A DNA stretch of 64,000 nucleotides from Helopsaltes ochotensis (lineage: Eukaryota; Chordata; Aves; Passeriformes; Locustellidae): the NCBI GenBank assembly GCA_013400155.1, contig VXBM01000022.1:310251-374250 (forward strand). The letters are read 5' to 3'. The notes beneath the pieces were generated by a model. It was given only the letters and a program-made list of their open reading frames with translations, was not told the DNA's origin and did not search any database. Within the stretch, counting starts at the first letter, position 1. Every line of letters starts with the position of its first letter. The translations under genes and the position numbers were made by a program. This document shows, in pieces, positions 47,001 through 59,343 of this stretch.

Positions 47001-50000
47001 CTAGAAAGAGATTGAATTTATTTTCAGGGGGTAAAATTAGCTCTTTGTTATTTCATTGCACCACCTGGTTTGCTAACGAACTTGTCACCAACACACATTA
47101 ATGCCAAAGGTCTAATGTCAAGAACACATACCACGTTGGTGCAGGCTGTGCAGTCCAGAAGCTGATATAGTCACTCTCTGGGGTAGGCATCTGTCTAGCC
47201 AGTGTAAGCAGCATGTCCTGCTGTCGTTCCAGAGGGAAAAAAATCCTAAGTGACAGCTTAACAAGTATTGAAACAGTGAGTGAGGAATAACAGAAAACAA
47301 TGGAAGAGAGAAAAACATAAAACATAGTTCATCTAAAAACTTTCTTCTTATGTAATGAGAGCCCAAATTTAAATTGCTGTGTTTCTTCCTGTCTTCTTGT
47401 CAAATAAAATTAAACTCTTGCCTTAGTAAATAAGTTTGTTTTATAGAGAAAACTGTTACTATTAAATTCCTTCTTAGTATAAAGTGCCAGACAAAGATTA
47501 TCACAAAAACAATAAATTTACTTTTTCTGAAGCATTTGATCATTCCATCCAACTAGCTAAAGAGGTCAGCAAGTTATAACCTATAAGATGAGAGAAAGGA
47601 CTAGATAAAAACATGGAAATCCAGAAAACCAGTGCCAAAATGGGCTGACTATTCAAAGATAACAAGGAGGGAGGACTGGATCCCAGCTTTGGCTGGAAAG
47701 CATTTGGAGAACACTGTTGAAACTAGACCAGGTCCAAAGATGGAAATGAAACAACTGTGGCTAATAATTGTGCAGAATCAATCCAAGTAGCTTAATGGTG
47801 AAGGGAAAATGGGACAGTTATTAAAAATAAAGTAGTTGTACTGGGGTTTGGTTGTTTGGGTTTTTTTAATGAAATCCTACCAACTGGCCAAGTTTCAAGT
47901 AGTGTGGCTTCAGTAGTCTTTCTAGCTCTTCTCTGAATTTTATTTGTTCTTCATCTCACTTGTATAGTTTCTTTTAGTAATAAGATTTGTTGATTATTAT
48001 TTTCTTCTTGGCATCACGATTCTCTGAAGTGTCTTGCTTAAGGCTGGAACACAAGGCTTAATACTACCCCTTTTCAGAAAAGTTTCTGAGAGTGCATAAG
48101 AGCCTGACTCCTTCCTCTGCCACAAGTCTGAGAAGGGAAGTGGTGTCTCAGTCTCTCTCTGTGTCACTGTGGCACACATTCCTTGGGGTCCATATGTAGT
48201 ATGCCAGCAGTCTGTCTCAAAATCCTTTTCTACTAATCTTCTGTTGGTCAGCTGCATTCTCAGCAGCATTCAGTGCTTCATTTAAGTGACTCTTTTTGGT
48301 GATATTTGTCCCCCACCTTTGAGCAAAACAACTTATTTGCAGTGTAGCTACAGCAATGCAAGCTTTATTCAAACATTAGCATCAGTCTAGCTGCAGTATC
48401 ATGGTACTCAGGAGATGGACATAGGCAGAATTTGGCAGCTTTTGCTGGAAAAAAGGCTCCTCTTTTCTGCTGAAGTTAGACTGCCACAAACATCCAGGCT
48501 AGTTAGTACAGTATAAGATACCATGATGTCAAGCTGCAAATGCAGTGCAGACATCGCTAATGTCAGATTAATAATTCACGTATATGGAAAGCAGAAGTGC
48601 AATGCTGATTTTATTTGGTATTATTGGTGCTCACTAGAAGTCCACCTCCTGATGGGGCATACTTATTTTTAAATAAATATCATGTTTTGCAGAGAACATG
48701 CACAGCAGGAAGTCACAGCAATCTCTCTCTTGGTAGCACTTGCTAAATAGGCTGTAGGCACACATCCATGGCTTATTCATGGTCATATTTTATTTACTTT
48801 GTTTTCAGTTTTGCCTATTCCTCATCCTAAGGGTTTTTTTAATTGCTGGTATTCTTTTTTTCAGGTGTAATTTTCCAGGTCAGGCACTTCTTACTGTATG
48901 CAAAGAGGCTGCAAATAGGATATACTTACAAGTATAGAATCTTTATTTAGTGGCTAACACAAGTACAGGATGGCAATGATTACAGGCTGGACTTCACTAC
49001 TCACTGGTGTGCATTCTCAGAGGTAATGAGCTGCTTCTCTTCAAATCCCTGGGTTTTCCTTTAAGATTTTGTACCTTCATAAGTTCATATTTTTCATCTT
49101 GAACTTTCCTCCTTGAAATGCTAACAACCTATCTCACCATCCCTGTGTCTACAGTTTTAACTTCCTTATCTTTCCTGCTGCTCTACATGTTTTCTAAGTT
49201 CTCTTTCTCACAACTTCACAGTTTCCTTGACAGCCTGAGCTAAGGATATGGCCGGGTTGTGTCAGACATGTGCCTCTGATTACAGGGTCCTGAATCCTTC
49301 AGAGGGGTGGGATTCAGCCTTCACTAGGTCACTCTTCATTTTGGAGTGTCTGGCATTTCCTAGGACCAGCCCATGATGAGCTCTGGAGATTTCCTGGGCA
49401 GGTTTAGGCTTGTTAGAAGATATATGCTAACCTCCAACCAGTTCTTTTCTGAACTTGCAGTCTTTTCCTTTATTTCTTACTGCTGACTCTCTTGGACCCA
49501 TTTGCTTATTCTGTAATACGATTCAAATCCTAAGTTTCCCAAATATTCTTCCCCCAAACAAAGCAGTTGCATGTCTTATGTTCATTTATCACTGATGAAA
49601 GAGAGCATATGGCTGCCCAAATATTCACCCAGTCTTTGCAGTTTATAACCCTACCATTTCCTTTAACTCTTGTTAGAAAGGAGAATTTTGTGGTGTTCCC
49701 AGATTGCTTGGGCTGCTTCTATATCTTGTTTCTCTCTGCGGGGTGGAAGATGGCTATGCTGGGATTCAATGGTATTGCAGTATGTCTTTTAATCAAGCAG
49801 AGGTGCCACATTTAGCTGCCAAATACAGAATCACATGTAGCTCTGCAGAGGCATTCATAAACCTGTGTGGGAGCACGGAACTAACAGGTGCATTGCACGG
49901 GCCTCCAGATGCAGATGTAACATAATGCAGAGGGACTTGCTCTGTGCTCGCTCATGGTGGAGACAAGACACAATGTAGAGCTTAGAGTGTGGTCAACAAC

Positions 50001-51700
50001 AAAATTAGCATGCATTTTACTCTTTATCTCTCATTAGGTTTTGTAGCAGGACTCAGAATGTAAACAATTTTATTTGTAAACAATAACGGTATTTTAAGGT
50101 CTGTATGTGAGATTTGGGAAGGAAATATTTTGTATCAGGTTATTTAGGACATACATCTTTGTGGTGTGTCTGTAATATGTGATATAGCATATTAGAACAA
50201 TTAGCCTTGGAGGTTCCTTTCCAGAAAAAAAGCATTTTATACATTTATTTGTAGATATTCTGCTTCCAAGATTCTGTAGCTCTGATTCACCAGAAACTGG
50301 TCTTTTAAACGAACATAGAGATAAAAGAGCATGTATTTTCTTGATTTCTACTTGAAAGACACAATGCAAAACTAAATTGTATTTACACTATATTTAACTC
50401 AAATGGCACTTTCCTGACATATGTAACAGTCTACAGCTCTCTAGTGTTAGGAGCTGTTCCATGTATTTCTTTGCATGTTTCCATATTTTAGCAATAATGA
50501 ATTTACTCCAAGGGACACATCAACTTTGCAAGCCAACAAAAAGGAAACTCCTTCTTGAGCACATGCTATAAAATGGAAGAAATTGTGTTTCAATAATAAT
50601 CATTTTCCACTGTAAATGGGCCACAGTGCCAGTACTGGTAAATGCTTGACAATCACGTTAATCACCATGAAAGGAGAGTCTTATGCAACCAGACACTGTG
50701 CTCTGGAAGTGCTTGGGCATGCATTCTATTCCAAGATGAATTTGCAGTTAAAGAACGGCTGGTTGCTACTAGTCATCAGTGTACACTGTCCATTTTGAGC
50801 AGTGAATTCAGACCTATTCAGCCCCAATGAATCCTGACAAGCAGAAATGGAGGCATATTCTATTTTCTGAAATGTCTTCTCTCATTACACATTGGTGCTC
50901 CTTTGACAGCTTCTCTTCCTGCTGTCATAGCTTCTTCTGTCATCCAGCTTTCAATGGACTCAAAACAAAACTCTGAATTTTTATTAACTACTGACTGCTG
51001 ATATTCAGGGGTTCTGTACTCATTATCAATGCAGAGTTCTCATACTTTCTTTTTTATACAACATCAGCACAGAAGCAACTTTTGCAGTAGTGCATTTCTC
51101 TGGCTTTTCTCAGGCCTTTTTTTATGTTGCAATGCTGTCCAGAGTTCATATGTATCAAATATGCATCACTGTCAAAAGATGCAAAAGCATTCAGCAGAAG
51201 ACATTTGAAGTGCTACACTCCATCTGAAAATGACTGACATCAATCATATCTTTGTCTTCAAGCAAATGGCATATAAAAGTTTAATTCATTAAAAAAGTAA
51301 AAATGTTGAACTCTGTTTCATATCACACTCCTCAGGCATGGTAGTATTTTGCTCTAAATTTGATAATAATAATATTTGCAGGTATATTTGACAGGGACTA
51401 TTTATTTTCACATGCTATTCTCGCAGCCATAACATATATGAAGATACTAAAATAGAATAACACAATAAGATATAAAAATTACTATTTAGCTGAGTTATTC
51501 TACCATTTTCCAAGTGAGATGATGAGACAATTCCAGAAACATTGTAGTTGTCTTAGCAATTTCCAGCTTTGCTGCTATAAATAGTCAAAGAATTCTGATA
51601 AAGTCAGGGACTGGATAATTACTGTCTTTCTCTTTGAATTGCCTCGCTATTTCAATTTCTTTGTTGAAGGACTGGCTTGATCAGATCCTTCTTTTCTTGA
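41059..51700. other. Unassigned AT-rich DNA
   Basis: The longest stretch without a recognised element. It contains a perfect 20-bp tandem duplication (42257-42296), a 17-bp direct repeat 560 bp apart (45384-45400, 45944-45960) and an 11-bp tandem pair (46622-46643). No gene, RNA gene or transposon could be supported. The frames present are short and look random. Confidence 0.5.
42257..42298. repeat. Perfect 20-bp tandem duplication
   Basis: GGTTTTTTTGAGTTATTATT is repeated exactly (42257-42276, 42277-42296), followed by GG, the first two bases of a third copy. No divergence, so probably recent and possibly polymorphic in copy number. Confidence 0.95.
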
Positions 51701-52432
51701 TTCTCCTCCTGCTCCTTCTTCAGAAGTTACTGTAGTTGTGGTTGTTTCCATCATTATCTCAGCCACAGTGTCCTAAAATGCCATTTGGATTCCTGCCTCA
51801 ACTACAGTTCCCTGAGAGACCTGAACTGTGCCTGGATGGGCACAGGCCGGGCCCCACAGTGCTGGAGGCTTCTGGTTTTCACTGGAGTAGGCAAGGCACC
51901 CTTCCAGCAGTTGACAGGTCAATTTGTCAGGATTGATCATCTGTTGAGGCGTTAAATCCTAGGTAATGGGAGGTGATAACCACCCTAGGAACCTGCCCAA
52001 ATCCTCCCACACACTCTGCCACCCCCAGACCCACTTCAGGACACATTTCAGTATCTTCTCACCCAAAATCTGTTTTGTCTTATACCAGGATGACACCATA
52101 TCTCACAAACCCTGTAATATGCTAACAGTATGAAATATTAGTATTAAAAATGCACGTAAGCATGAACAAGGATCATGGGAGTCTGCAGTAAAAAAAATCT
52201 CTGTCAATCCTGAGGGAGAGAGATGTGTTCACTCATCACCTCCACAAGATATCTCTCTTCCCAAACACAGCAAGGTTTTCAATGTTAGGGTGAAACACAG
52301 AGCCATCACTTGTACTAATCTGTTCCCAAACTCAGCCAAATAAAGAGATAAACAGTGCAGCTGACAAACTCCATGTACATTCTACTCGATAATTACCTAT
52401 AACTTGCTTAATATAAAACTGCCATTGTCTTG
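51701..52432 (-). mobile_element. Possible ERV internal leader remnant
   Basis: The adjoining LTR (52458-53685) is on the minus strand and is followed, in its own direction, by a primer-binding-site-like sequence. Retroviral leader or gag remnants would therefore be expected here. I see no long frame and no recognisable gag motif, only a GC-richer patch at 51740-51960. The call rests on position alone. Confidence 0.25.
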
Positions 52433-52450
52433 CCTCATGTTGGGCACCAA
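52433..52450 (-). other. Primer-binding-site-like sequence next to LTR
   Basis: Read on the minus strand: TTGGTGCCCAACATGAGG, seven bases after the CCTCCACA end of the LTR. A TGG(T/C)GCCCAAC-type sequence just after an LTR is the usual place and form of a retroviral tRNA primer-binding site. It indicates that some proviral interior was kept here. I did not assign the tRNA. Confidence 0.55.
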
Positions 52451-52457
52451 AAAGGAC

Positions 52458-53685
52458 TGTGGAGGATTGACTTTGACTGGATGCGAAGTGCTCACCAAGA
52501 TGCTCTAATACTCTTCCTATTCAGCTGCATTGAAGAGAGAAAATAAGATGAAAAACAACTCATAAGTTGAGATAAGGCAGTTTACTAAAGTGAAACGTTG
52601 CATGTAGAAGCAAAGGAGAAAACTTTAAATGTAATATATGTTATGGAATAGTTCATGTTTTATTTTGACTAGTTGGTGTGTTTTTAGAATAAGTTGTGTT
52701 TTTATTGAAATAAAATGGTAAAATCACTCGCAGCTGAGAGAGCAGAAGCTATGTCACCCCTTTCCCGTAACCTAACTGGGAAGAGAGTCATTTGCAATCG
52801 AATGAAGGGAGGCACTGAAACTAGAATAGAACTTCTATGGGAGATGAGCCAGCCAACGACCCAGTGATCGACGCCTGATATACATCTTACCTGGGTCAAG
52901 GGTGTGCATCCCAATACCTGATTCCAGTAAAACGAATCAAGCACCTACCTACCGCTTCCCAGAAAACTCTTCAATAGAGTAGTAGCAGAGAAAAGAAACT
53001 ACATGAATATGCAAAGAAGCTGAACAAGACAAAGAGAAGTGAAACTACTTGCTGTCCAGTCGAAGAACTGTATAAAAACGGTCACTGAAAAGACTGAAAG
53101 ACTGCACTTGTGAACTGTGGGGGACTCGGTGTGATAGAGGCTGTCTGTGGTCCACCCAGCTCCAACCCCAGGCTCGGAACTGATTTTGCTTGTGGCTTTT
53201 CTCAGATTTTTATATTCAATTTCCCAATAAATCCTTTTATAAAATAGTTGACGTTTCATTTATAAGACTAAAGATTTCATTTTGTATTTCCCAGCAGCAT
53301 TTGTTGCCCAACCACTTTGTGGGAAGCAGGGCTTCAGCAGGTGTAGTGGTTGCTCAAGAAGGCAAATATTGTAAATAATGAATGCCTCCCTTTTCTTCCT
53401 CCTTTTCTGTGCATTTATATCTGAGTCAACATCATATGGTATGGAATATATCCCTTTGGTCAATTTGGGTTAGCTGTCCTAGTTGTGTCCCCCTCCTGAT
53501 ATCTTGCCCATCTTTCTGGTGGGTGGATGGAAAGTTGGGAAGACAGCACTGATGCTGTGACAGTGCTGCTCAGCTGCAGCCATAACACTGGTGTGTTATC
53601 TGCACCTTTCCAGCTACCAGTGCACAGCACAACACTGTGAGGGCTGCTTGGGGAAATGAACTTTGTCTCAGTTAGACCCAATCCA
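52458..53685 (-). mobile_element. ERV LTR, minus strand, split by a nested LTR
   Basis: The plus strand starts TGTGGAGGATTGACTTTGACTGG (reverse of the LTR 3' end), reaches GCAAAGGAGAAAACTTTAAA at 52629, is interrupted until 53258, and resumes at about 53265 with ACTAAAGATTTC, TTTGTTGCCCAACCACTTTG, GGGAAGCAGGGCTTCAG, CATCATATGGTATGGAATAT, TTGGGTTAGCTGTCCTAG and GTGCACAGCACAACACTGTG, ending at CCAATCCA (53685). On the minus strand it runs TGGATTGGG...CCTCCACA. A TATA box (ATATAAAT, 53420-53413) lies just downstream of the degraded CRE-like site. Without the insert it is about 590 bp. Confidence 0.82.
52630..53258 (+). mobile_element. Nested ERV LTR, plus strand, 629 bp
   Basis: Begins TGTAATATATG and ends GACGTTTCA (TG..CA). 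It is flanked by TTTAAA (52624-52629) and TTTATA (53259-53264), a 6-bp target duplication with one mismatch, which fits ERVK-like integration. It carries a TATA box (TATAAAAA, 53071-53078) and AATAAA (53226-53231), 150 bp apart, in the right order for U3-R-U5. It is inserted into the minus-strand LTR (52458-53685), so it is younger than that LTR. No internal retroviral sequence is present, so it is a solo LTR. Confidence 0.75.
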
Positions 53686-53694
53686 CCAAAGATG

Positions 53695-54269
53695 ACAGGA
53701 GTGGCCCCATGGAGAGAGGATCCCACACTGGAGCAGGTTTGCTGGCAGGGCTTGTGATCCCGGTGGGGGATCCATGCTGGAGCAGCTTGTGAGGAACTGC
53801 AGCTTGTTGGAAGGACACCACATTGGAGAACACATTCATGGAGGACTGTCTCCCATGGAAGAGGCCCCATGCTGGAGCAGGGGAGTCATCTCTCTGAATA
53901 AGAATGAGTAGCAGAAAGATGTGATGAACTGATCACAGTCCCCATTCCCTACCCCTTTGCACTTCTGCAGGGGAGCATGTAGAGAACTGGGAATAAAGTG
54001 GAGCCCAAGAAGGAGGAAGGGGAGGGGAGAAGGTATTTTTAAGATTTTTTTTATTTATTTATCATTGTTCTTCTTTGATTTGATTGGTAATAAGTTCAAT
54101 TAATTCCCTAAGTCAAGTCTGTTTTGCCTGTGATAGTAGTCAATGGATGATCTGTCCTTATCCTGACCCAGGAGCCTTTAATTTTTTTTCTCCCCTGTTC
54201 AGCTGGAGGGGAGTGACAGCATGCCTTTGGTGGGCATTTGGCACTAAGCCAGGGTCAAACCACCTTGCA
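53695..54269 (+). mobile_element. 5'-truncated ERV LTR, plus strand
   Basis: Same family as the solo LTR at 33536-34561, but beginning in its middle. Matching blocks are CCCATGGAGAGAGGATCCCACACTGGAGCAGG, CTGGCAGGGCTTGTGAT, TTCATGGAGGACTGTCTCCCATGG, GTGATGAACTGATCACAGTCCCCATTCCCT, GATTTGATTGGTAATAAGTTCAATTAATT and the 3' end CAGCTGGAGGGGAGTGAC..GGGTCAAACCACC. The poly-A signal reads AATAAG and the terminal CCACTACA is changed to CCACCTTGCA. The 5' half is missing and its place is taken by the opposite-strand LTR ending at 53685. Confidence 0.85.
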
Positions 54270-56576
54270 TATTAAACTGATTTTTATGGATACCAAACAT
54301 TGCCACATATTTCTATTACTTGTCACCCCTGTACTGACACTTCAGATCTAGTCCATGGTTGACATATAACCAGAGGAAATAAGTGATTGGGGAATGAATC
54401 ACCGGAAAATCTACATAGTATGTTCAAAGATATTTCTATACCCTTTGTGAATTAAGAAGCAAGAAAGGACAGGAAGGATTAGAGAATATCACCACTCTTA
54501 GATGTGGCTTGATTTTTCAAGGATTTCAACATTTGAATCTCCATTTGGCTTCAGTAGGAATCAAGGTTATTCAAATCAGAGTGGAAGTCAAAAACTAGAA
54601 ACTAGACTGCAACAGTCAGTGCTGGTTACTTTCCAAATCATGTTACTGAGTAAAACAATATTTTAAAATTACTCATCTTTCATATTGAAGAAAATGCTTA
54701 ATGCATTTTTTGTGAAAAATTGGGAGGTTTCAGTCTCACTAAGAAAAAAAAATATACAGAAGGCCCTTCTGAAGTATGAATAATAGAAATAAAATTTGGT
54801 CATACAAAAATGCTGATTATTTTTGGCTATTGAATTCTGTAAAACAATGGAATATCTCACAATGTTTAGACTACAACAACTGGAAAGCAAAGTTAAAGTG
54901 TGGAACTGGTCAGAGAGATTTCCTGGAAAAAAGGCATTGAAGAAATATTCTATGCTTTTTGGATGTTTGGGGTTACAGGATGCTCTGCACCCACTGTGAT
55001 AGGGGGGATACAAAGAAAGAGAGGCAGTACAGGATCCTTCCTGCATCTTGATCATAAAAGGTTGACAACAAGTGGCTTAATGACTGCTTCAATCAAACTG
55101 AATGAGAAGAGGCAGGGATAGGTGTATAATCACCTGCATCGGTGATTAAGTCTTTGCAAAGGTACCTGTGTCTCTTTGCTATTCCCCTGTGCTGCTTTCA
55201 AATCCACAGGATGGGAATGGATAATGAGTATTGCCTGCTTCCTGATGGTGATATCAGGAGGATCTTAAAGATCTTTCTGCTTTGTTTTTCTCCCATGAGT
55301 TTTGTTAGCATTCTAGCCTGGGGTACCCTAGATGAAATAACACAGTGCCATTGTAAGTGCTTGCTATGCACTGGCTCGGCAGTAACTGAGCTACCAATTG
55401 TTGATAGGTTAGATATGAGTATGAACTACTAGGATGCAGTTTAAAAGGGTGCCATAAGCCCCTAACTGGCTATTTTTGACTGTAGAAGTCCTGTTCAGAA
55501 GGATTTACAGGAGCTGAGATTTTGACGTTGTTGATGGGACATTCTGAGTTTCTGTTCTCCAGGCCTGTTCTGTGTAATGATTGCTGAGTTAGTCTGCTTG
55601 TGTATGGTGAGAAAAAACAGATTACTTTTACTGTAACTCTATGTTAATGCTGCAGGCAGACAGGAGTATTTTCTTGAAGAAGCAAATGGCTGTAATAAAC
55701 AAGGAAATATAGATAAGGTTAATCATGATAGCTTCCATCAGATCTGTCAGTCCTGCCGTTACTACCTGATTTATCAGAACTGCATGGATGTTTCCATTTC
55801 CCTAAGGCATCTGGATTGCAAAGTTGCTGGTGGGTAATAATTGATTTTGAAAGTTTTAGTTAATTTTAGAACTGGAGAATTCCAGTCAGCAACACTTTGG
55901 AAAAGTAAATTGTTTTCCTGGATAATACTGGGAAGGTTTATTCATATCACATGTCTAAACATTGATTGTTTTTCCATATACATTCCAGTGCTGCAATTAT
56001 TTCCATCTAAGAGATTTTTACCTTCATTTGTTATTGATCATAACATTTTTTTACATGTCCATTGCTCCTCACTTAATCCAGGATTAAGTATTTTAAGTAT
56101 TTAAATTAAGCAGAGATGAGCCCAAGCAGCAGATCTGAGACCCCTATCTGAGTTTTGTTCCATTTCTCCCCTTCAGTGTGAGAACTTTTTTTATAAGGCT
56201 TTCGTTCAGCTACATCCTGCTAGCCACATATAATTATCATTTTGACCAACACAGAAGCAATTAAGGGGTGTGATATAGCAAGTTTGTGTTACAGGCAGTT
56301 GCAGAGACAGCTGCAGAGGATATGGATGGAATGTCAGCAAGAAATACATCCTGTGTTCATTACATACGTTCTAGTGCAGTCCCATGCACATCATAGACAA
56401 TGATGCAGCACAGATGAAAGGAACTGTCAAGAAAGGAAAAGGCTACCAGGGCCTGTGCCTTGTTTCCAGTACCAGCCTATTCTAACTGTTTCAGAGGAAT
56501 GAGTTCAAAAAATCTTGAAGAAGAAAACTATAGGTAGTTCCAGTGCTTTTATTTGTAAAGTAGAATTTGGATTTAT
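54270..56576. other. Unassigned AT-rich DNA
   Basis: No gene or repeat family recognised. The 128-codon minus-strand frame at 54669-55055 is phenylalanine- and serine-rich, without recognisable motifs. Confidence 0.5.
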
Positions 56577-56815
56577 GAAAACATAAAATGGTTTGAGTTA
56601 GAAGGACCTTTCACATCATGTAGTTCCAACCCCTCTGCCATGAGTAGGAATGCCAGGCACTAGACCAGGTTGCCCAGGGCCCTATCCAACCTGACCTTGA
56701 ACACTTCCAGGGACCCACAATTTCTCTGGGCAACCTGGTCCAAAATCTCACCACCCTGACAGGAAGGAATTCCTTCATAATATCAAATTTAAACACACCC
56801 TCTTTCAGTTCAATT
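56577..56815 (-). mobile_element. CR1 LINE 3' tail, antisense
   Basis: Plus-strand text TTAGAAGGACCTTTCACATCATGTAGTTCCAACCCC, CACTAGACCAGGTTGCCCAGGGCC, TGACCTTGAACACTTCCAGGGA, TTTCTCTGGGCAACCTGG and CCCTCTTTCAGTTCAA is the reverse complement of the CR1 3' UTR. The terminal octamers at the left edge have decayed to AAACATAAAATGG. It is 5'-truncated. Confidence 0.92.
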
Positions 56816-59343
56816 TCAGATTCATAATTTGTGACATTAATTTTAGGATTTTTTTTCTCTAAGAGCTCCTTAAAAAAAGATATAAAATTTACATTATCAA
56901 TTGTGAAAAAAATTCTCTGTCCCTAATAAACTTTCTTACTAAATTTATATTAAAAATATTCAGCTCATGATTTATAGCAATTTCCTTTGTTTAGAGGATC
57001 TAAGTTTAACTTAAACTTCATGCAGCTTATCAGTCAATTTAATTTTACATTTATCCCTCATGTCATGCCTTTTAGTAACTTCATAATGCATTGCATAATG
57101 ACATTTTCCATTTTTTTCTATTATATACATTTCATTAATAAAAATTTATAAAGCTTTTAAATGCATTATTATTATTCAGTATTCCAGATCATAATAAATC
57201 ATAAAGATATACTGAAAAAGGCTTTCTTTCTTAATCCATCTCATAGTGTTTACTATTTTTAGTGTGGGAACCAACATATGATTCTTTTCTCTGTGAAGAG
57301 TGAGAATGGGAGGAAGGAATCAGTGTTATTCAACCCAGATTATATATTGTGTTTATCAACATTTTGTCTGCAGCACTGGATGTAGGTAAAAGCAGTTGTG
57401 TTTTGATTTATATCAATGTTTAAAATAACTGAAAAAGCCACTGATTTATTTAAGAGAATGCTCAGATAGATAGGCAATTTGTCACAGGTGTAAAATTATA
57501 TTGCTGGAGGAACTTTGGAATAATTGTGCTTTTTTTCCAAAATCAGATTTTTCTCATGGTCAATGAACTGTCGCCTAATTACTTGCTGTCCATTATTATG
57601 TAACAAGTACACTTTAATCTTGGTGGATATGGCTAATGGCAACTCCACCTTTCTCTCACTGGCAGCCTGAAGAAGTTCCTTGCTATGCTTTTCTACCACT
57701 CCATCTTGAAGTTTTCCATTGAAAGGAAATGACTTGAGATGAAGTTATCCTCCAAACGACTATTCAGCCCTGTTAGTGGTGATTTAGGAAATGAAAATTA
57801 GGGACATTATCACAGAAAGATAGCAAACAGCACCAAAGTTTTAGGATTTTTTTTCTTTTTTTAATACAGGTTGTGATTTTGAGATACTGGGTTGAAGTAC
57901 TAGAGATATAAGAAGCCATGACCATCTTAGTAAAGACCATGAAATCTAGAAATCTCTGTAGAAAATTAATTTCTACATTCTTTTCAGGCAGGGATTGACT
58001 GTACATCTTGACGAGTTTACACAAACAGAACCTCAGGTGTGCCCATTTCTATGCAAAATTTTTGACAAGTGCTTTGGTGTTATGTACATTCAGATGAATC
58101 CCAGTTCTTGCCTTTCTTTACAGGTGCAGTACTTATCCTGGATACCCAAGGGGTTAAATCATATTTTAAATGTGCCTCTCTGTTCTTGCAATTACCTAAT
58201 TTTCCAATATGCTGCATTTTATTTTTATTTGCTATAGGAACAGCAGTCTTTTTTTTCTGTCAATGGCTTTTTGAAGAGAACTCTTAACAGTAGCATCAAT
58301 AGCTTGCAGCTTGAAGAAATATTCTCATCCCAAGGGCACTGGGATATTAAAGCAATTGACACAGAGGTGCTAGCATCAGCAGCCCTGTGGTTCTCACTTT
58401 CACTGCTAGTGACACTGATGGTCAGCTCAGAGGGGGCTGGAGAATATCAAGTGAGGAGCCTGGGGAATGAAGTGGCAGCTTTTGTTTGTTTGTTTTTGTT
58501 TGTTTGGGGTTTTTTGTTTTAGATTTATGCATTTTAAGTCACTCCTCACTGAAATCTGGGAAAAATTCCTAGCAGGAAGAGAAAAAGAGAAAAAGAGAAA
58601 AGGTAAAATTGTGGAAATCACAAAACAAGAATTCCTGGTGGTGACAAGGTCAATCTAAAAAAATAATTAAGTATTGCAAACACTATTTTTGTTTTCTATT
58701 CCAAGCTGTTGATCCAACAAGGAATTTACATTGCTCAAGAATGTGTCTTTGAAGAACAAGAGAATTAATGTTTCTCCTTTGCTTGCTTTTATTCTATTTA
58801 GAAAGCAGGAAGAGTCAGTAATGAAGTTATGCTTGATTCTTCAGTAAGGAAAGGTCAACCAGAATTTGTTTACGTTCGTTTTTCTCACTCTTCCTATGTA
58901 TACCACAACTTTTATGAAATAGTCACAAATGATGGATAGCAGTGGTAGGCCCGGAGTGATATGAACTAGGACAGCATAGAGAAGTCAAAAAGGGAAAAGT
59001 GATTCCCTTGAGATTAAAACTAGATTTGCAAAATTTTACTCTACCAGTCATCCGGGTTGAGTGATTATTATTATATTTTTTCCTTAAGAGGTGGTAGATT
59101 ATATTTAAATCTTCTGATTTTTTGCCATAGCAGTCAAAAGCAGTGATAATTCCATCACTGAAGCATGTGAGGTAGATTTTCAGTCAGGAAAAGTGTTCTA
59201 CTCATCTCTAAATACTTATTTTGTCCATAGTGTCTTTATCAGTTAATTGTATAAATTATTTCATGTTTTGCGGTGCAAGAGCATAACAAATATTAAATTA
59301 TTACTTATTCTAATGATCAAAGAAGAAAAAGAGGAATACCTAC
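56816..59343. other. Unassigned AT-rich DNA
   Basis: AT-rich, with many ATTAAT/TTATAA words around 56900-57200. (GTTT)n at about 58483-58504 and a GAGAAAAA-type run at 58578-58602 are simple repeats. No gene recognised. Confidence 0.5.

Noticed and set aside
53460..53870. 136-codon minus-strand frame
   Set aside because: It spans the junction of two opposite LTRs, so it is a chance fusion of non-coding LTR sequence.
54669..55055. 128-codon minus-strand frame
   Set aside because: Phe/Ser-rich, low-complexity start, no motif; its length is plausible by chance in a 64-kb AT-rich window.
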